Below, piece after piece: positions 11,401-23,835 of a stretch of 64,000 nt of DNA. Position 1 is the first letter of the stretch. Each line of letters starts with the position of its first letter. The notes under the pieces were generated by a model. The model was given only the letters and a program-made list of their open reading frames with translations. It had not been told where the DNA came from and did not search any database. The translations under genes were made by a program, and so were the position numbers. The DNA is taken from positions 6,758,001 to 6,822,000 of the forward strand of contig NC_084763.1 in assembly GCF_028858725.1 (NCBI RefSeq), read 5' to 3'. Source of the DNA: Colius striatus. Taxonomy: Eukaryota; Chordata; Aves; Coliiformes; Coliidae.

Positions 11401-14400
11401 GACTGGATGCCTTGTCTTGTTGCATAAGGTTGATTCTCATCTGGAGCGGGCAGATCTCTCTGCTGTGCCTCTGCAAATGCATGCTTCAGGACAGCCATGC
11501 TGAAACGGGAGCTGTGCTAACTCTAGTTATGGCTGTGTTTTCTAGACCAGCCTCTCTACATCCTTTCCAGGTTCCTCAGTTACTTTTCTGTCTAGCCAAA
11601 ATCCTATGTGAATTTATTTACTGGAGAGTTACTTGGAGGACCACTCAAGCACCCTTGGGACCAGCATTTTGATGGATGTAATGCTGCTTCTGACAAGGTT
11701 CTGTAACAGCTTGAAGGCCATTTGTGTGATCTTGTTGGCCACCAGCACCTCCAGACCGTTGTTTGGGATCCTAGACCTACGATGTAATAAACCCCAACTT
11801 TGTATTAAAAGCATGTCTGGATGTCAGGTTTGCAGACAATTCCTAGGGCTGTATTTGTAACACAAGAAGTGATTTAATGACTCCTTTCATTGTCACAGGT
11901 TTCTTAGAGAGCCTGGAGACAAACATGTAATTTCTCTATGCAGTCACTTCCTCCTCTCATGCAACAGGGGAGTAAAAAGGCGTTTTATGCCAAGCTTTAC
12001 ACTGCTGAGAGGATAAATGACACACTGGTGGTATTGATTAGCATGCCCTTACTGAGAAGTACATTAAATGTTAACCTCCTGTGGTGTGTGTGGTCAGCTG
12101 CTACTTCATGTCTTATCAGAAATCATATTCACCTTTCAAAGGGCAAAGAAAACATCTTTTTCATTGTTTATGATGTGATTTAACTTTGCTGCCTCAGACC
12201 GTAGATCCATTTTCTTGCACTGCAGTGGGGAATTGCTGTGTCAGCTTTCTGGTTTTAACTTTCCAAAACTGAAATGAGACACAGCAGGAATAAACAAGGG
12301 TGTTCTGCTCCATCTTCAGACCTATTTTACTGATAAAAGCCCCAAGTAATCAAAAAGGTAAGCCTTCTTTGTCCTGGCTTATGACAAGTATCGTTGGTAA
12401 AGTGAGGTGCAGAAGTTTCCCAGTGCTGGCTGCCCCCACCTACCCTCAGGGCTCTTTCTGAAGGAAAGTTCCCACCTGGAAGAGTTTTCTCAGCTTGGAA
12501 CTGTTGGCTTTGCACGTATCTGATAGAAGAAAAATGAAGTAAGCAGAGTGTCATTTTGGGTAAAAGAAGCACAACCACCCAAACCAACACTTGGATATTC
12601 AAAATTACTCAAGATTAAGTCAAGAGCTTTCTTTTTTCTTCAAAGGCTGCCTAAAGCATTGTGGCTCAACTGATTCCTCCTATGTCCTTTGCTTTGTCCA
12701 AGAAATGCAGACACATTGCTGTTAATCTTGTCTATAGAAGCTGATTTTGTATTTGGCCCTGGTCAGACAGACATGTTCACACCTCATGAATACAAAAGGT
12801 TAATGAAACTTTTGATGTTTTACTCTTCTGCCTACAAACTTGTAAGAGAGGAGGTATGAAATCTTGATAGTTCTTGGAATTTTTGTGTAGCAGAAAAGAG
12901 TCAGCAAAAGAAATTCTGGGTGTTGTATAAGGAAATAGAGATTTTACCTACGCAGTGGTAAAAGTTCATCTGTCTTGTCCCACTCATTCGAAACCCACAA
13001 GAGCTCCTCTTGTGCTTTCAGTGCACCAGAAAAATATGAAACTGTAGTTTGGTAATGACAAGAAAACCTGCCCCATGCATCTGCATACTGGAAAGACACT
13101 CCTGCTCCTCTTCAGCCCAACTTCTTGCTGGATCTGGTATTCTTCCAAACGTCTTGGGCCGTATCCCGTATCTTTGTTAAGTTGTGCATGTCCATCCCCA
13201 GACTGGAGGAGAGTTGGACAGTGTAGGTTGTGGGAGTGTGAGCTCAGCTTTACCCTGGCTGGCCTAAGGAATCTTCCTCCCTGCTCAGGTAAAGAAGGGA
13301 GTAGGAAGGGTTGATGCAAGGAACTGAATCTTTCCTCTCAGTGCAAGGTCAGCCACGCTGCAGCTGAAGCCATGCTTGCAGCCCCAGAACCCCAGGGAGG
13401 GGTGGGAGGAATCCCCCCCAGCTCTCCTCAGCTTCACCCTGTCCTGCCAGCATTACTGCCAGCAAACCTGGGCATGTGTCCCTGTAAGCAGCAGGCCTTT
13501 GGGCTTGATTATTTGCTCAAGCAGCACCATGCAAAATCAGGAAAGAGTTTAAACGTGGTGAGCATTGGATCCCTGCAAGTGTTGTGCCTGCACTGTTGCC
13601 TACAGCCTAGGGCAACCCCGGGGTACCAGCAAAGTTGTAGCATAGCCTGTCCTGCCTGCTCCTAATGTGTGGCTTTCCCTCCCCTCCAGCAAGCTCTGGC
13701 ACACAGGCTCAGCATGGCTGCCCTTGTTGCAGCCGTGTGCACGTTGGCTGCTCCTGCTGTGGACAGATGTCTCCCTGATGGATCTCAGATGTTGAAAATG
13801 AGTTCCCAAGAGCCTTGTGCTGCAGCTCTGTAAAGAGAACTATGCCTCTGCCTCTCTTGACCAGAAAGGTTTGAATGCTCTTTCTGATACCAGTGAAAAG
13901 CCTCTGAGTTGAAACCTCTAATCCTAGCCCAGAAGTGTCTGTATTCTGAAGTGGGATGTGTCTGTAAGTGTCTGTATTCTGCCTGGTCAAATCCTTTTTA
14001 GCCTTATCCTCACCATTGTGAGCTTGACCTGTGAGCTTCCAGTGCAATTGCCATGCCCTCCTTGCCATGCCCTCCTTGCCAGGCCCTTTGACTCATCAGG
14101 GTTGAGCTAACCATGAGGTTTTCAACACTTTTTGTATCTTGCACATTTCCTGCAAGAGGTGACAGAAAAAAACGTGTTTCCTGAGATGAAGTAAGCAAAA
14201 AAGAATAGCTGTGAAAACCAGACCAAAAGAACCTAAAAACCCAAGAAAAAGAATAAAGCTGTTTGGCAGCTTCCTGTTTACCAGAGGCTCAGATAAAGAT
14301 TTATCAGTGGCACTACCGAGCTCTCCTCACACTCCCTTAGACCACAGCAGGGTGGGAGGTGTGTGGCACCCCAGCAAAGCCTCTCTTTGCACCCCTTGTG

Positions 14401-14769
14401 AGAGCAGAGGCCTGAGGGAAAATGTGAAAGACAGGAGAAGACTGTGCAAGCACCTGCTTTGAGATCATAGCCACTGCGGTCTAGATGGGAAGCACCAGTG
14501 GGAGGGGACCATTGCCCAGATTTAGCTGTGTGATGCTCTTGTGCTGAGAGCAGCCTGGCCTGGGGAGGCACTGCTAAAGGCACCCAGGGTCAGAGGTGAC
14601 ATGCTGCCAGTAAGTTTGAATCCAGTAAGGCCAGAGCCAAGCTCAGTGCCAAGCTGGCAGCCTTGATAATCTGCTGGGGAAACATCAGCTCATGCCAGAG
14701 AGGGGACTGTGTGCCAGTCAGTGTGAGTACAGCTGCTGGAAAGCATCAGAAGGAATAAGCAGCCTGCAA
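8475..14769. other. GC-rich intergenic DNA with overlapping chance frames
   Basis: The stretch has many moderately long frames on both strands, for example 9206-9682 and 9803-10174 on the minus strand and 9902-10297 and 11112-11672 on the plus strand. None shows a family motif I recognise. An AATAAA hexamer occurs near 11788. Small direct repeats occur: a 16-base segment AAGTGTCTGTATTCTG twice near 13930-13980, and a 14-base CCATGCCCTCCTTG pair near 14051-14080. A decayed transposon or retroposed gene between 9.2 and 11.8 kb is possible but unproven. Confidence 0.4.
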
Positions 14770-15825
14770 GAAAACAAAACCAGTGAGGGCTAGTATGGAT
14801 TTGTCAAGAAGCAGCTATGTCAAATGAGTTACAGCCTCATGTCAGCCGGGCAAAGCAGTGTCCCATACCTTGCCACAGCAAGCTGTCTGAGCATATCAAG
14901 CTACCTTTACCTGGGTGCATGAGTGGTCACAGTCAAACTCTGGTCACAGTTGGACAGGAGAGATGCCCAGAAGGACTCTGGATCTTCCCTGGCACAAGCC
15001 ACAATGTGCATTACTGCTCTGGATGAAGGGCTGTTGCATTTTACTATTTCTTACACATGCCACCACCTTGTCCCCCACCAAAGGTACCAGGGGAGAGGAT
15101 AGCTGCTCAGATTGACCATGGCAGACTAAAAGGCCTGGGAGCAACGGGCTGCAGTTCACCAAGGACAAACACCCACTTCTGCACACAGGAAGAGTCAGCT
15201 GAGACCACAAACACATGGTGGGGAAGGCAGCACTTCTGGAGAAAATGACCTGGAGGCAGGCATCCAGCAAGAGAGAAGCATGAGTCACCAGTGCTTTGTG
15301 ACTGCAAAAGAAGACAGCTACCCCAAGCAGATGACTCTTCCAGGCTGCTTTGACAGTGGTAATGCCACAGCTGGAGCTCTGCTTCTGGTTTTGGGCACTG
15401 CAATGCAAAAAAGATTAAGAAACACTGGAGAGCTGCCAAAGGAGAACAGTGGCTACAGCTAACAATTTAGGAAACATGACTTAAAAGGAAAAAGATGATG
15501 GAATATGAGCTACTAAGATGGAAGGGAAACGTGATCGTAGAATATTGTAAAGCAGCTAAAAGAAAGTAGCAATTGTTTCTCCATGGATAAGATAAATGAT
15601 TCAAATCACACCAGCAGAGTTTTACAGTAAGTATTAAGACAAATGTACTAGGAGTGAGTCTGAGGAAGCACTGGGATCGTTTGTAAGGAGAAGCTGGGGA
15701 GAAACAGGAGCTGTAGGAGGCAACTGAACAACAACGTGGCAAGTGAGACACTGTCCCTGTCTTCAAGACAGGAGATGGACTACACTATCTTCTGGTGCCC
15801 CATCCAGCCCTGTCTTCTGTGATTT
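14770..15825 (+). mobile_element. Old, diverged CR1/L3-type LINE
   Basis: Scattered segments in the right order match a CR1-like element: 'atggatttgtcaagaagcag' followed by a 'tgtcaaatga' segment near 14795-14825, 'gcatgagtcaccagtgcttt' near 15278, 'ttttgggcactgcaatgcaa' near 15392, and a decayed 3' end with 'gatggactacactatcttct' and TCTTCTGTGATTTCT near 15775-15825. Many substitutions and indels separate these blocks, so this is a much older insertion than the copy at 5 kb. No frame is preserved. The 5' boundary is approximate. Confidence 0.6.
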
Positions 15826-18800
15826 CTGACTTACTCTTGCTTGCATCCTTCTCTGTTCTCCTCCCTTAGATAAAGCAGCATGAGGTGTTAATCTGAGAGG
15901 TGCCCTTCTGGTGTACTGAAGGTATGAGGCAGCAAAGGCTTAAAAACCAAAGTGCTTGAGGGTGAGAAGAAAAAGTATCAGACAAAGGACAAATGGCAAA
16001 GAGTCTTGTTCTCAAAGACTCCATATAATACGAGAGGTGGATTAGTTTACTTCTTTCTGTCCCACAATTACCCAGTCAAAAAACACGAGTGAGAAAATGC
16101 CACTCGCTGCTGACATCGTTGTGAATGAGTTACTGTGTTGGGAGTTTTGCAAGGCACTGATTTCTGCCCTGCTGAAACCCAGTGATTGTGTAAGGCCGCA
16201 GCTGTCAGAGCCATAATCAGCGTGGCTCTGGTGCCGGCAGTGAAACACAGAGCATGATCCAGACCTCACCTCCAGCTGCTCCTCCTGTACAAATTCAGCA
16301 ACAGGTTTTGGAGGACTCTCTGGCTCACAGCCTTTTTTCCTGCAAAGAGCATCTGCTGCAGGAGAGACAGCCAGAGCAACACCAAACAGGTCTTTTGTAG
16401 GCACCTTCGTAGCTGTCTGCACACAAAAGCACTTTGTTTCAGTAACACAACTCCACTTTGGTGGAGGCTGGCAATATTTTTGCTGATCAAGGTGAAAAAA
16501 ACCCACTTTCTAACTGCTATCAGCAAAACAGACACATCGTAGTTCTACTGGAAAGTTTTTGAAGCTTTGAAGTCTGCCTGGTTGTGAGGAAGAAAGGTTA
16601 GAAGGAGAGGTTAGCTATTAAAAAAGGAAAGCTATCTTTTAAAACTACACATTTGAAAATGGGAAATGGCATCTGGAACTTGTCATAACAAAGTATTATG
16701 ACTCTTCTTTTTTTCTCTCTCTCTAATTTTGGGGGGAGAGGAGGAACACACCAAAACAACTTGGCACTCTCAGAGATATTTTAGTCAACCTAAGTACACC
16801 TTTTTGATGACAAAAAAACACCCCCAGTCACTCAAAATCTTGCCTGGTCACAAAATGTTGCCCACCTCTTTGTACACATACAAACATGTTATGACCATTA
16901 AGTAAAGGGCAACTAACCTTTCTGCCATATGGCATATTTGTACCTCTACCATGACAATGGTCTGATTAAACAGTTTTGGTTAAGATGATGTGGTCCTACT
17001 AAGATGATGTGTTGATAGATGATGCTGATAGACCCAAACACTGTGGCAACAACTGAAACAGGCAAGGATTCCTCAAAAGATAGCTCCTAGGCAGGGTTTC
17101 CTCCTGTACCTCCAAGGTGACTGCCAGCCTTGGGTATACCTGGCTCAGGGACCCTCTTGCCGGTTCCCAATACCCTGTGGGAAAGCAGTGAAGGTGCTGA
17201 GGGTGCTATGGCTGGGGAAAGGCATTTGCTGGTTCATGCATGCAGCAGAGATAGTGGGGAGAGGGTTGTCAGGGCAGAGAGATGGTCAGGAGGAGGAGTT
17301 TGGGGTGGGAGGTTAATCAAAGTGCTACCTGCCATGATGCTCCCATGCTGCAGAGGACACACTCACCTCAATCCCCTGCCTCTACTTTCTCCTGCAAAGC
17401 CGAGGTGTTGTCATTGTTCTTCCCATGAATAACAATGATTCCTGGTATTTTACAAGCCATTTTAGATGAGTAACCCAGCATCCTGAAATATCACATATTC
17501 CCTGTTGCAGTTAATACTGATTCTGCTTCCTTTGCTGAACTAAGTCACCTCTTCCCTTCTCTTCTAATGTGACAGAGCAAACACTCTGAAATGTAAAGTG
17601 AGAATTGATTCAAAAGGGAAAAGTCTGTATTTGACTAAGAAGCTGCTCTTACTTTACTTTCAAGCAAAGGCAGAGGAAAGTGCTCTTCTTGGATTAGAGT
17701 GCCTGACTTGGTTGGTTACCACTGCTTTGAGATGAGTGGAGGCATCACATCGTGTTGAGGCAAATCTGTCCTCCAATTTCCAGCCAGGTGCTATGATGGC
17801 AGGCAGGTCCAGGGTATACTCTGTCTTTTCTCGGGCAATATCCTACCAGATAGGGTATCTTACTCAGCTTTTATTCCCATCTTTTCCTAACAGCTGCTAC
17901 ACCAATGTAGTGTGTCAGAAAGGTGCCTCTCATCTGCCTTCCCAAACTGCCAGAGCCATACCAAAGGTTCCTGGCTGGTCCTTCTGAACCCAAAACAGGT
18001 TCTTGCTGGTGGTGTGGTGGTGTCTTCTGCTGCAACCACAGTTTCCTTTCTGTGTTCAAACTCAATTCATCTAGACCATCTGTAGGAGTAAAGACAGGTT
18101 CCTACATGATAGCAGGCATAGCAGTTTTGCAGTGGCTAAGCTGGCTGTCACCCCCCGGCTGAGGAGCTGCAGTGGTGGCACGGGATAAGAAAACCCACTG
18201 GAACTCATGTCAGAGGCTGAGCTGGTGTGCAGGAGTGGTGCCCTGGTGCCAGTGAGTATGGCTGTAGGAGCTGCAGATATGGCCATGCTGTTTGCCTCAC
18301 AGCAGGTTTTGTTTGGGTCATTTACCACAGCCTTTCTGTTTGGTGAAGCACCACTTCCCTGGCTTTGGGGCTCTGGGTAGTTTGGGGGAGTAGAAGTCTA
18401 CATTCCTCTGATGTGCTGGTCACTTTTAGGCTGACAGTGTCTTCAGCTATACAAAGTGTTGCATGGGTCTTTTTCTCCACTGAAACAACTTTTCTGACAG
18501 AAGACAAACCAGCAGAAACAGTAACTTCAGAGTGTAAATACAAGAAGGGCTGTGGTGGGGATGGCAGCGGGTGCAGCTGAAGGGGAAGTGTGGAGGGTGT
18601 AGTGTGGAGACACCCCAGCACCTGCTGGCTGCACAAGGCTGCTGCAGGCTGCCCCTGAAAACCACTGCCAAAATAGAGGACAAACCAGAGAGCTTCTCCT
18701 ACAGCAACGTTTTCTCTGTGTGTTTTTACCTGAGTGATGGCTGAGATGCCTGTGCACCGGCATTTTCACCAAGGTGGTGATGCCACATGGCTCTTCTGCA

Positions 18801-21800
18801 GCTCAGAGTGCATGGAGTGCAGTCCTGACTGAGTGCATGGAGTGCAGTGCATGGCATGCCTCCTGCACTCAAACACACACTGGCCACAGGCTAGAGCATC
18901 TGAGATAACAACAGTCAGTTATCTCTGTTTTGCTGTAAGGTATCTCTTTCTGACAGGAAAGCCTGCAAGACTACGGAGAGAAATCACTAGCACTGGTATT
19001 AGTGTCCAGCTAAAACTCAACTGGAGGAACACTGCAAGGCAGCAACCAGGGCTTCTAGAGAAGTGAGCTCCAGGGTGGATTTCTAGAGCTCTTTGCAAAC
19101 AGATCTGAGACCTCCCAATACTCTTGCTCCCACCCAACACCTTGGGAACGCCCCTGAGGAGGCTCTTGGAAGGTCTGCTCAGTGCCTATTGTCCCATCTT
19201 CAACGATGAGACCCCATGGCCACTGCTCTGCTTCTGCAGCAAGGCTGCTCCACAGCCCCAGTGCCTCACTAGCAAACTGATAGTCTTTTTCCCCTGGCCA
19301 CTTTCTGCAGCAAATGTATCCTCTCCACCACTGTGCTTTACCAGGCTGAGCCTAGCTCTCTCACCTGCTCCTCCTGCCACTTTGCAGCCTCGCTGCACCT
19401 CTTTCCTCTTGAGTTCAGCACTTTCAAGTGCAGGTGAACTTTAACTTCTGCATTCCACTTTTTACCTCCTCTTGCTGGTTTACCACATTTTCTGCTTTGT
19501 TATCTTCCTCAGATGAACTTCAAAGGGCTAGTCATTGGCTCAGTAGAAAATCTCTGTTAGCCTGCATGGCCCTTGTGTAATTCAGGATGTGGTGAATGCT
19601 ACTCAGACTGAAAAAGTGTTGGGAGAGAAACATATCATTAGAGCCAGGCTCATAGCTGATGGGGCAGAAAGTCAGAAATGCTTATCTCCCTGTCTCCTCC
19701 CACCAGATAGCCGCCTCTGAGCTTTCAAGGGAAGTTGAGCGTGTCTACGGCTTTCAGCACCCCACATCTGTGAACACACTGGCAGTTATTTATCTCTGCT
19801 GCCCTCCAGCCCAGCAGTGATCTATCTGCACATGCTCCCCCTGAATTACCTGTAGGAGAGCAAGAAGGGCTCAGCATGGGGAGAAGAGTAAAATCTGTCT
19901 CCTCTTTGTCCCTGTTCCCCAACCCAGGCATCTCCCATTGGTTTTCATCATCATAACCACTGTCCTTTTAGCCAACAGGTCCCAAGACCACCACCGTGCT
20001 GCGGACCTCCCCTCCCATCCACCCTTATACGTGCCAATCAGGGACAGCACCTTTCCAAAGCTGTATTTGCTATCTCCTAAACCTGTCTCCACTTCCTTCC
20101 TGTCATTGCCTTTGACAAATCACATCCTCCATTGCCTTTAATGATTTTTCTTGTTCTGTTGAGCAAAGCCTAAGGGATGACCATGTGTCAGGAACATTCA
20201 GCACCCAAAAGTGATGCAGGCACCTAAACCTTTCTGAAAGCCAGGCAGGGCCAGGGACACAAATGTGTATGGCACTTCTCAGAGCACAACGAAGCTGCTC
20301 TTGGAAGTGTTACATCAGACTCTGTTAATTCTGCTGTTTCCCTCCAGAACAATGGCACCACTACATTTTTTCCTCCCTTTCCTTATTACCAAGCCATTAC
20401 CCATACGCCCAGCACAGCCCTCTCTGGTCTGCCCAAAGCACAGTAGCCAGCCATCACTCAGCTATGGCAGGCACCAGGCCTGCACACTTGTAGCTTACCT
20501 TTCTTTTTTTTTCCTTGAATTCAAGCTCTTTTCCTTGCCTTTGAGGTCCTCTGCATCATCTTTCTTGCTCCAGCTTCCTCCTGTCCACACAGTGTTGCCT
20601 CTTACATTTCCCTCCTGCACCCTTCCAGCTCCATGCCTCACTTTGCCCAGCCAGGCAGCACTGTGGCTGGTCAAAATGAAAGCTGATCCTTACTGATTTC
20701 TAAACAGAACAATAAGTAGAATGCAGCTGCCTTATGCTGTGCTTTGTATGTGTAACAGCAGGACATATCATACTGATATACTGACAGATGATTAATCACA
20801 TAACTAATATTCAGAGAATAAAGTTCTATTACAACCATGTTGAGAAGTTAGTGCTGAAAAAAAAACAGATGAAAAAGAGAAGCTGGTCTTTGTTAGGTAA
20901 TAACACCAGATCGTTAGCATTTTGAATTCCTCAAGGGTAAGGTCTTTTCTTTCTGACTGTGCTACTGACAGATCCTTCATTAGGCTACTTCTTTTTTTGC
21001 CCCAGTCCATTTTCTCCCCCTTTTTCTTTTCTGTCTGCAATATTTAGCTAGTCTCTTCTCTAGGATTGTCTTTCACTATTCTTTTATGCAACAACCAGCA
21101 AGTAGGAAAGCTACTTCTGATTGGAGCTGCTACCAAAGAACAGGTTAATACCTTTGATGACATTCATGCTTTGGATCTGACACATACTTATTTGGGGCTC
21201 TTGAGCAGATCTCTTGTGTTCTCTGTGCTCCTCTAAATCAGGAAAATGGTGCTTGTTAAGACTAATGGATGAAGAGCATACTGTTTGGCTGACATAATTT
21301 ACGGTACCAGACAGAACAAAAATAAAGCTATTGAATAAACCCAAAACTGTCAAGCCTGTCCTTGTTTCAGTGTTTTGCCCTTGACTGTGTGACCTAAGTG
21401 CACTAAACCAACCTTTGCAAAACCCCAAGGTAGCAAAGAAACTCTGAAAAACCTCCACTTGAATAAAAGGTTCTTTAAAAAATGCTTGCAAAGAGGTATC
21501 AGTAGCTGTAAGTTCAAGTGAATATATTGCTAACAGGGAGGGACATAACCAGACTGCAGTATACAAGTTGGTATCAGCTGAAGCTAACGAAGAACTAATG
21601 CATCTTGGAAATGATCTATCAGCTTCTGTAGAGTTGTACATTTATCAGGCTGTGTTCTGTGATGGAAACATCTGAACTTTCACATGTTTGTGCTTAAATC
21701 GGGGGTGGCTGTGAGGAAGGGAAGTCTAGTAAATGCATCAAAAGGAGAATACCTGTTCATGTGCTACCTTCAGTGCCTTCAAAAAGAGCTGTAGTTGATA

Positions 21801-23823
21801 TTTGTCTTGCAGAATGTGTAAGTCCTCACACTTCTTTTCCTGTTTACCACAGCAACACAACCTTCTCTTTGTCTCAAAACCCGTTTGGTAACTGACACTG
21901 TCCATTTGACATCTGCATGTCACTGAATCTCGGCCGTCTCCACAAGTGATGGAGTAAACCTCTTGGAAACTCCAGAGCCCGAGAGAAGATACGGCCACGG
22001 TAGAAGGACACGGTAGAAGGAGAAGGCTGACCTGGGCCGACTGAGAGAGTAAGAGTCATCTTGCTTTCAAAGGTAAAGTCCATCCACACTTAATGTGCTA
22101 CTCTTAAAAGTAAAGGGCTCACTTTGGCAACCAGGGGAGAGGGACCTGCAGCAGCTACCTCTCTCTTGACACCCTCTGGAAAACTGCTTTTTCAGTGTGA
22201 CTGTTTTGCCAGTGGAAAAGGGAGAAAATGAAAAGTGCTGTGCCCTGGTTGGAAGCAGTCAAAGGCATTATTGGTGTAAAGGTGCTCTGGAAGTCTGCAG
22301 TGGAGCATCTCCAGTCTCCATTCAGAACAGGAAAAAAACTTCTGAATTTTGCCAAAATCAGATGCATCTTGTCAACAAATTAACCTTGGTGGGAGCAGTC
22401 CAGGTGCCTCAAGAAAAGTTGAGGCAGGTCAGTGAGGCATAAGCAGCATCCATACCTGGAGCAGAGAACAAACACTGACTCCTGTGTCTGCACTCATCTG
22501 TGCTGTGCATACGGGTCCTTCTGTTTCCATGCACAAGGTGGCACAGCTGGGCAAGAAGGGGTGAATTCTGATTCTTGACTTATCAGTTTGAAAACTGATA
22601 CCATTCTCTTTACCTATACCCAAACATCATTTTTTAGCTCAGGAAAATGTGTCCTTTACTTTCACAAATTAATGACTGTCATTCATATTATTGCTACAGC
22701 TTAATACCAATGAGTATTACAAATTATTCTTCCCTCCTCTGTGTCTTTGAAGCTCTTTCAAGATGCCGTCACAGTTTTCAAGATACAAGCATAACTTAGG
22801 TGTAGTGCACTATAAACATGCAATTATCTTAGCTGTGACAAGGCAAACTCCTTTGAATAGTCTTTTGAAAGAACCATTACTTCTTAAAATGTGAACATTT
22901 AGCTCTGCAAACCCAATCCCCTTTCATAGGGGTCATGAAGTGACCTGTGGGAAAAAAACCTCTCACTTTTGGAAAGGTCAGACTAATTTAAAGCTGCCTT
23001 TGTTGCAATTCTCCAGAAATGAAAGAGAGGAAATAGCCACCCAGATTGTTTAGGTTTTCACTAAACTGGAAAACTGAAGTTGGGCAGAACAGGCAGGAGT
23101 GATAACTGCTGTGTTTCAGCAACAGGCAGAGCCAAGCTGCTCACCAGCTGACCTGGAGGTGGGTGGCAGCCCCGCTGCAGCACCCCACAGCTCAGCACTG
23201 CAAGTGCTGCTGTTTAGCCCTGTGAACTCCTTCCTGCTGCAGAGCTGCTTTTTCTATGTGATTCTGCACCCCCTCCTGGAAAACTACCTCACACATCTCA
23301 GCACTGCCTGCAGATATCTAGCCTCGAGCAGCTCAGCTAAAAAAGGTGGCTATGCTGCTGCTGGGCAAGAGCTTCTGCAGCTGAGACACTTTTACAAGGG
23401 TCTTTATGCTACAGGCAAAAAGTTCCCCACCTCAAGGAGCACAAGAAAATCTGGATTCTTAGATCAGATGGTGGTTTTGGAACCATTTTGCATCATTATG
23501 ACTATTCAGAGCATGATTTTTTTCCCTCTCACTATAATGACAAGAGGCTAACTTACTGGCACTGAGGCAGTTTCAGGGAAACCAAGAGCATCCTGGTGCT
23601 CATACTTACACATGTACAAGAAGGATTGGCAGGCTGCAGGTGCAGCCTTTTGGGTGGTACAGCTGCTCTTGTCCAGCCAGTGAGACCAAGACTGCATTTT
23701 GCAGTCCCTCTCTGCCTGGAGGCTGACCCATGGGCTCGATATGGCACAGAGAGGCAGAAGCTGCATTGGGACTGACTATCCATGCCAGGATAGTCAGCAA
23801 TTTATTCCTTGCTCTTTCTTGCA
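15826..23823. other. Region upstream of the CCR8-like gene, no gene confirmed
   Basis: I could not identify a gene. Two frames are noted: a possible exon on the minus strand at 16270-16416 (separate entry) and a 176-codon ATG frame on the minus strand at 21111-21641, which matches nothing I know. Any non-coding first exon of the CCR8-like gene and its promoter should lie in the right part of this stretch, but I could not place them. Confidence 0.4.
16270..16416 (-). other. Possible coding exon of an unrecognised gene
   Basis: On the minus strand, a segment of exactly 147 bases (49 codons) is open and framed by a good acceptor (pyrimidine-rich stretch ending TTTTGTGTGCAG) and a consensus-like donor (CTGGAG followed by GTGAGG). 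The length is a multiple of three and the frame is complete, so the exon would be symmetrical. The encoded peptide begins TATKVPTKDL, has EPESPPKPVAEF in its second half and ends QEEQLE. I do not recognise it. With no neighbouring exon identified, chance is a real alternative. Confidence 0.2.
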
Positions 23824-23835
23824 CAGGTATCTGAT

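Noticed and set aside
11629-11814. Minus-strand frame with a protein-like IPNNGLEVLVANK stretch
   Set aside because: Short, no known family recalled, non-ATG start and no splice pair; kept only as part of the 9.2-11.8 kb observation.
18322-18636. 104-codon minus-strand frame with an exon-like appearance
   Set aside because: It ends near a GTAAAT that could be a donor, but the acceptor side is weak, no family is recognisable and the neighbouring frame does not connect in phase.
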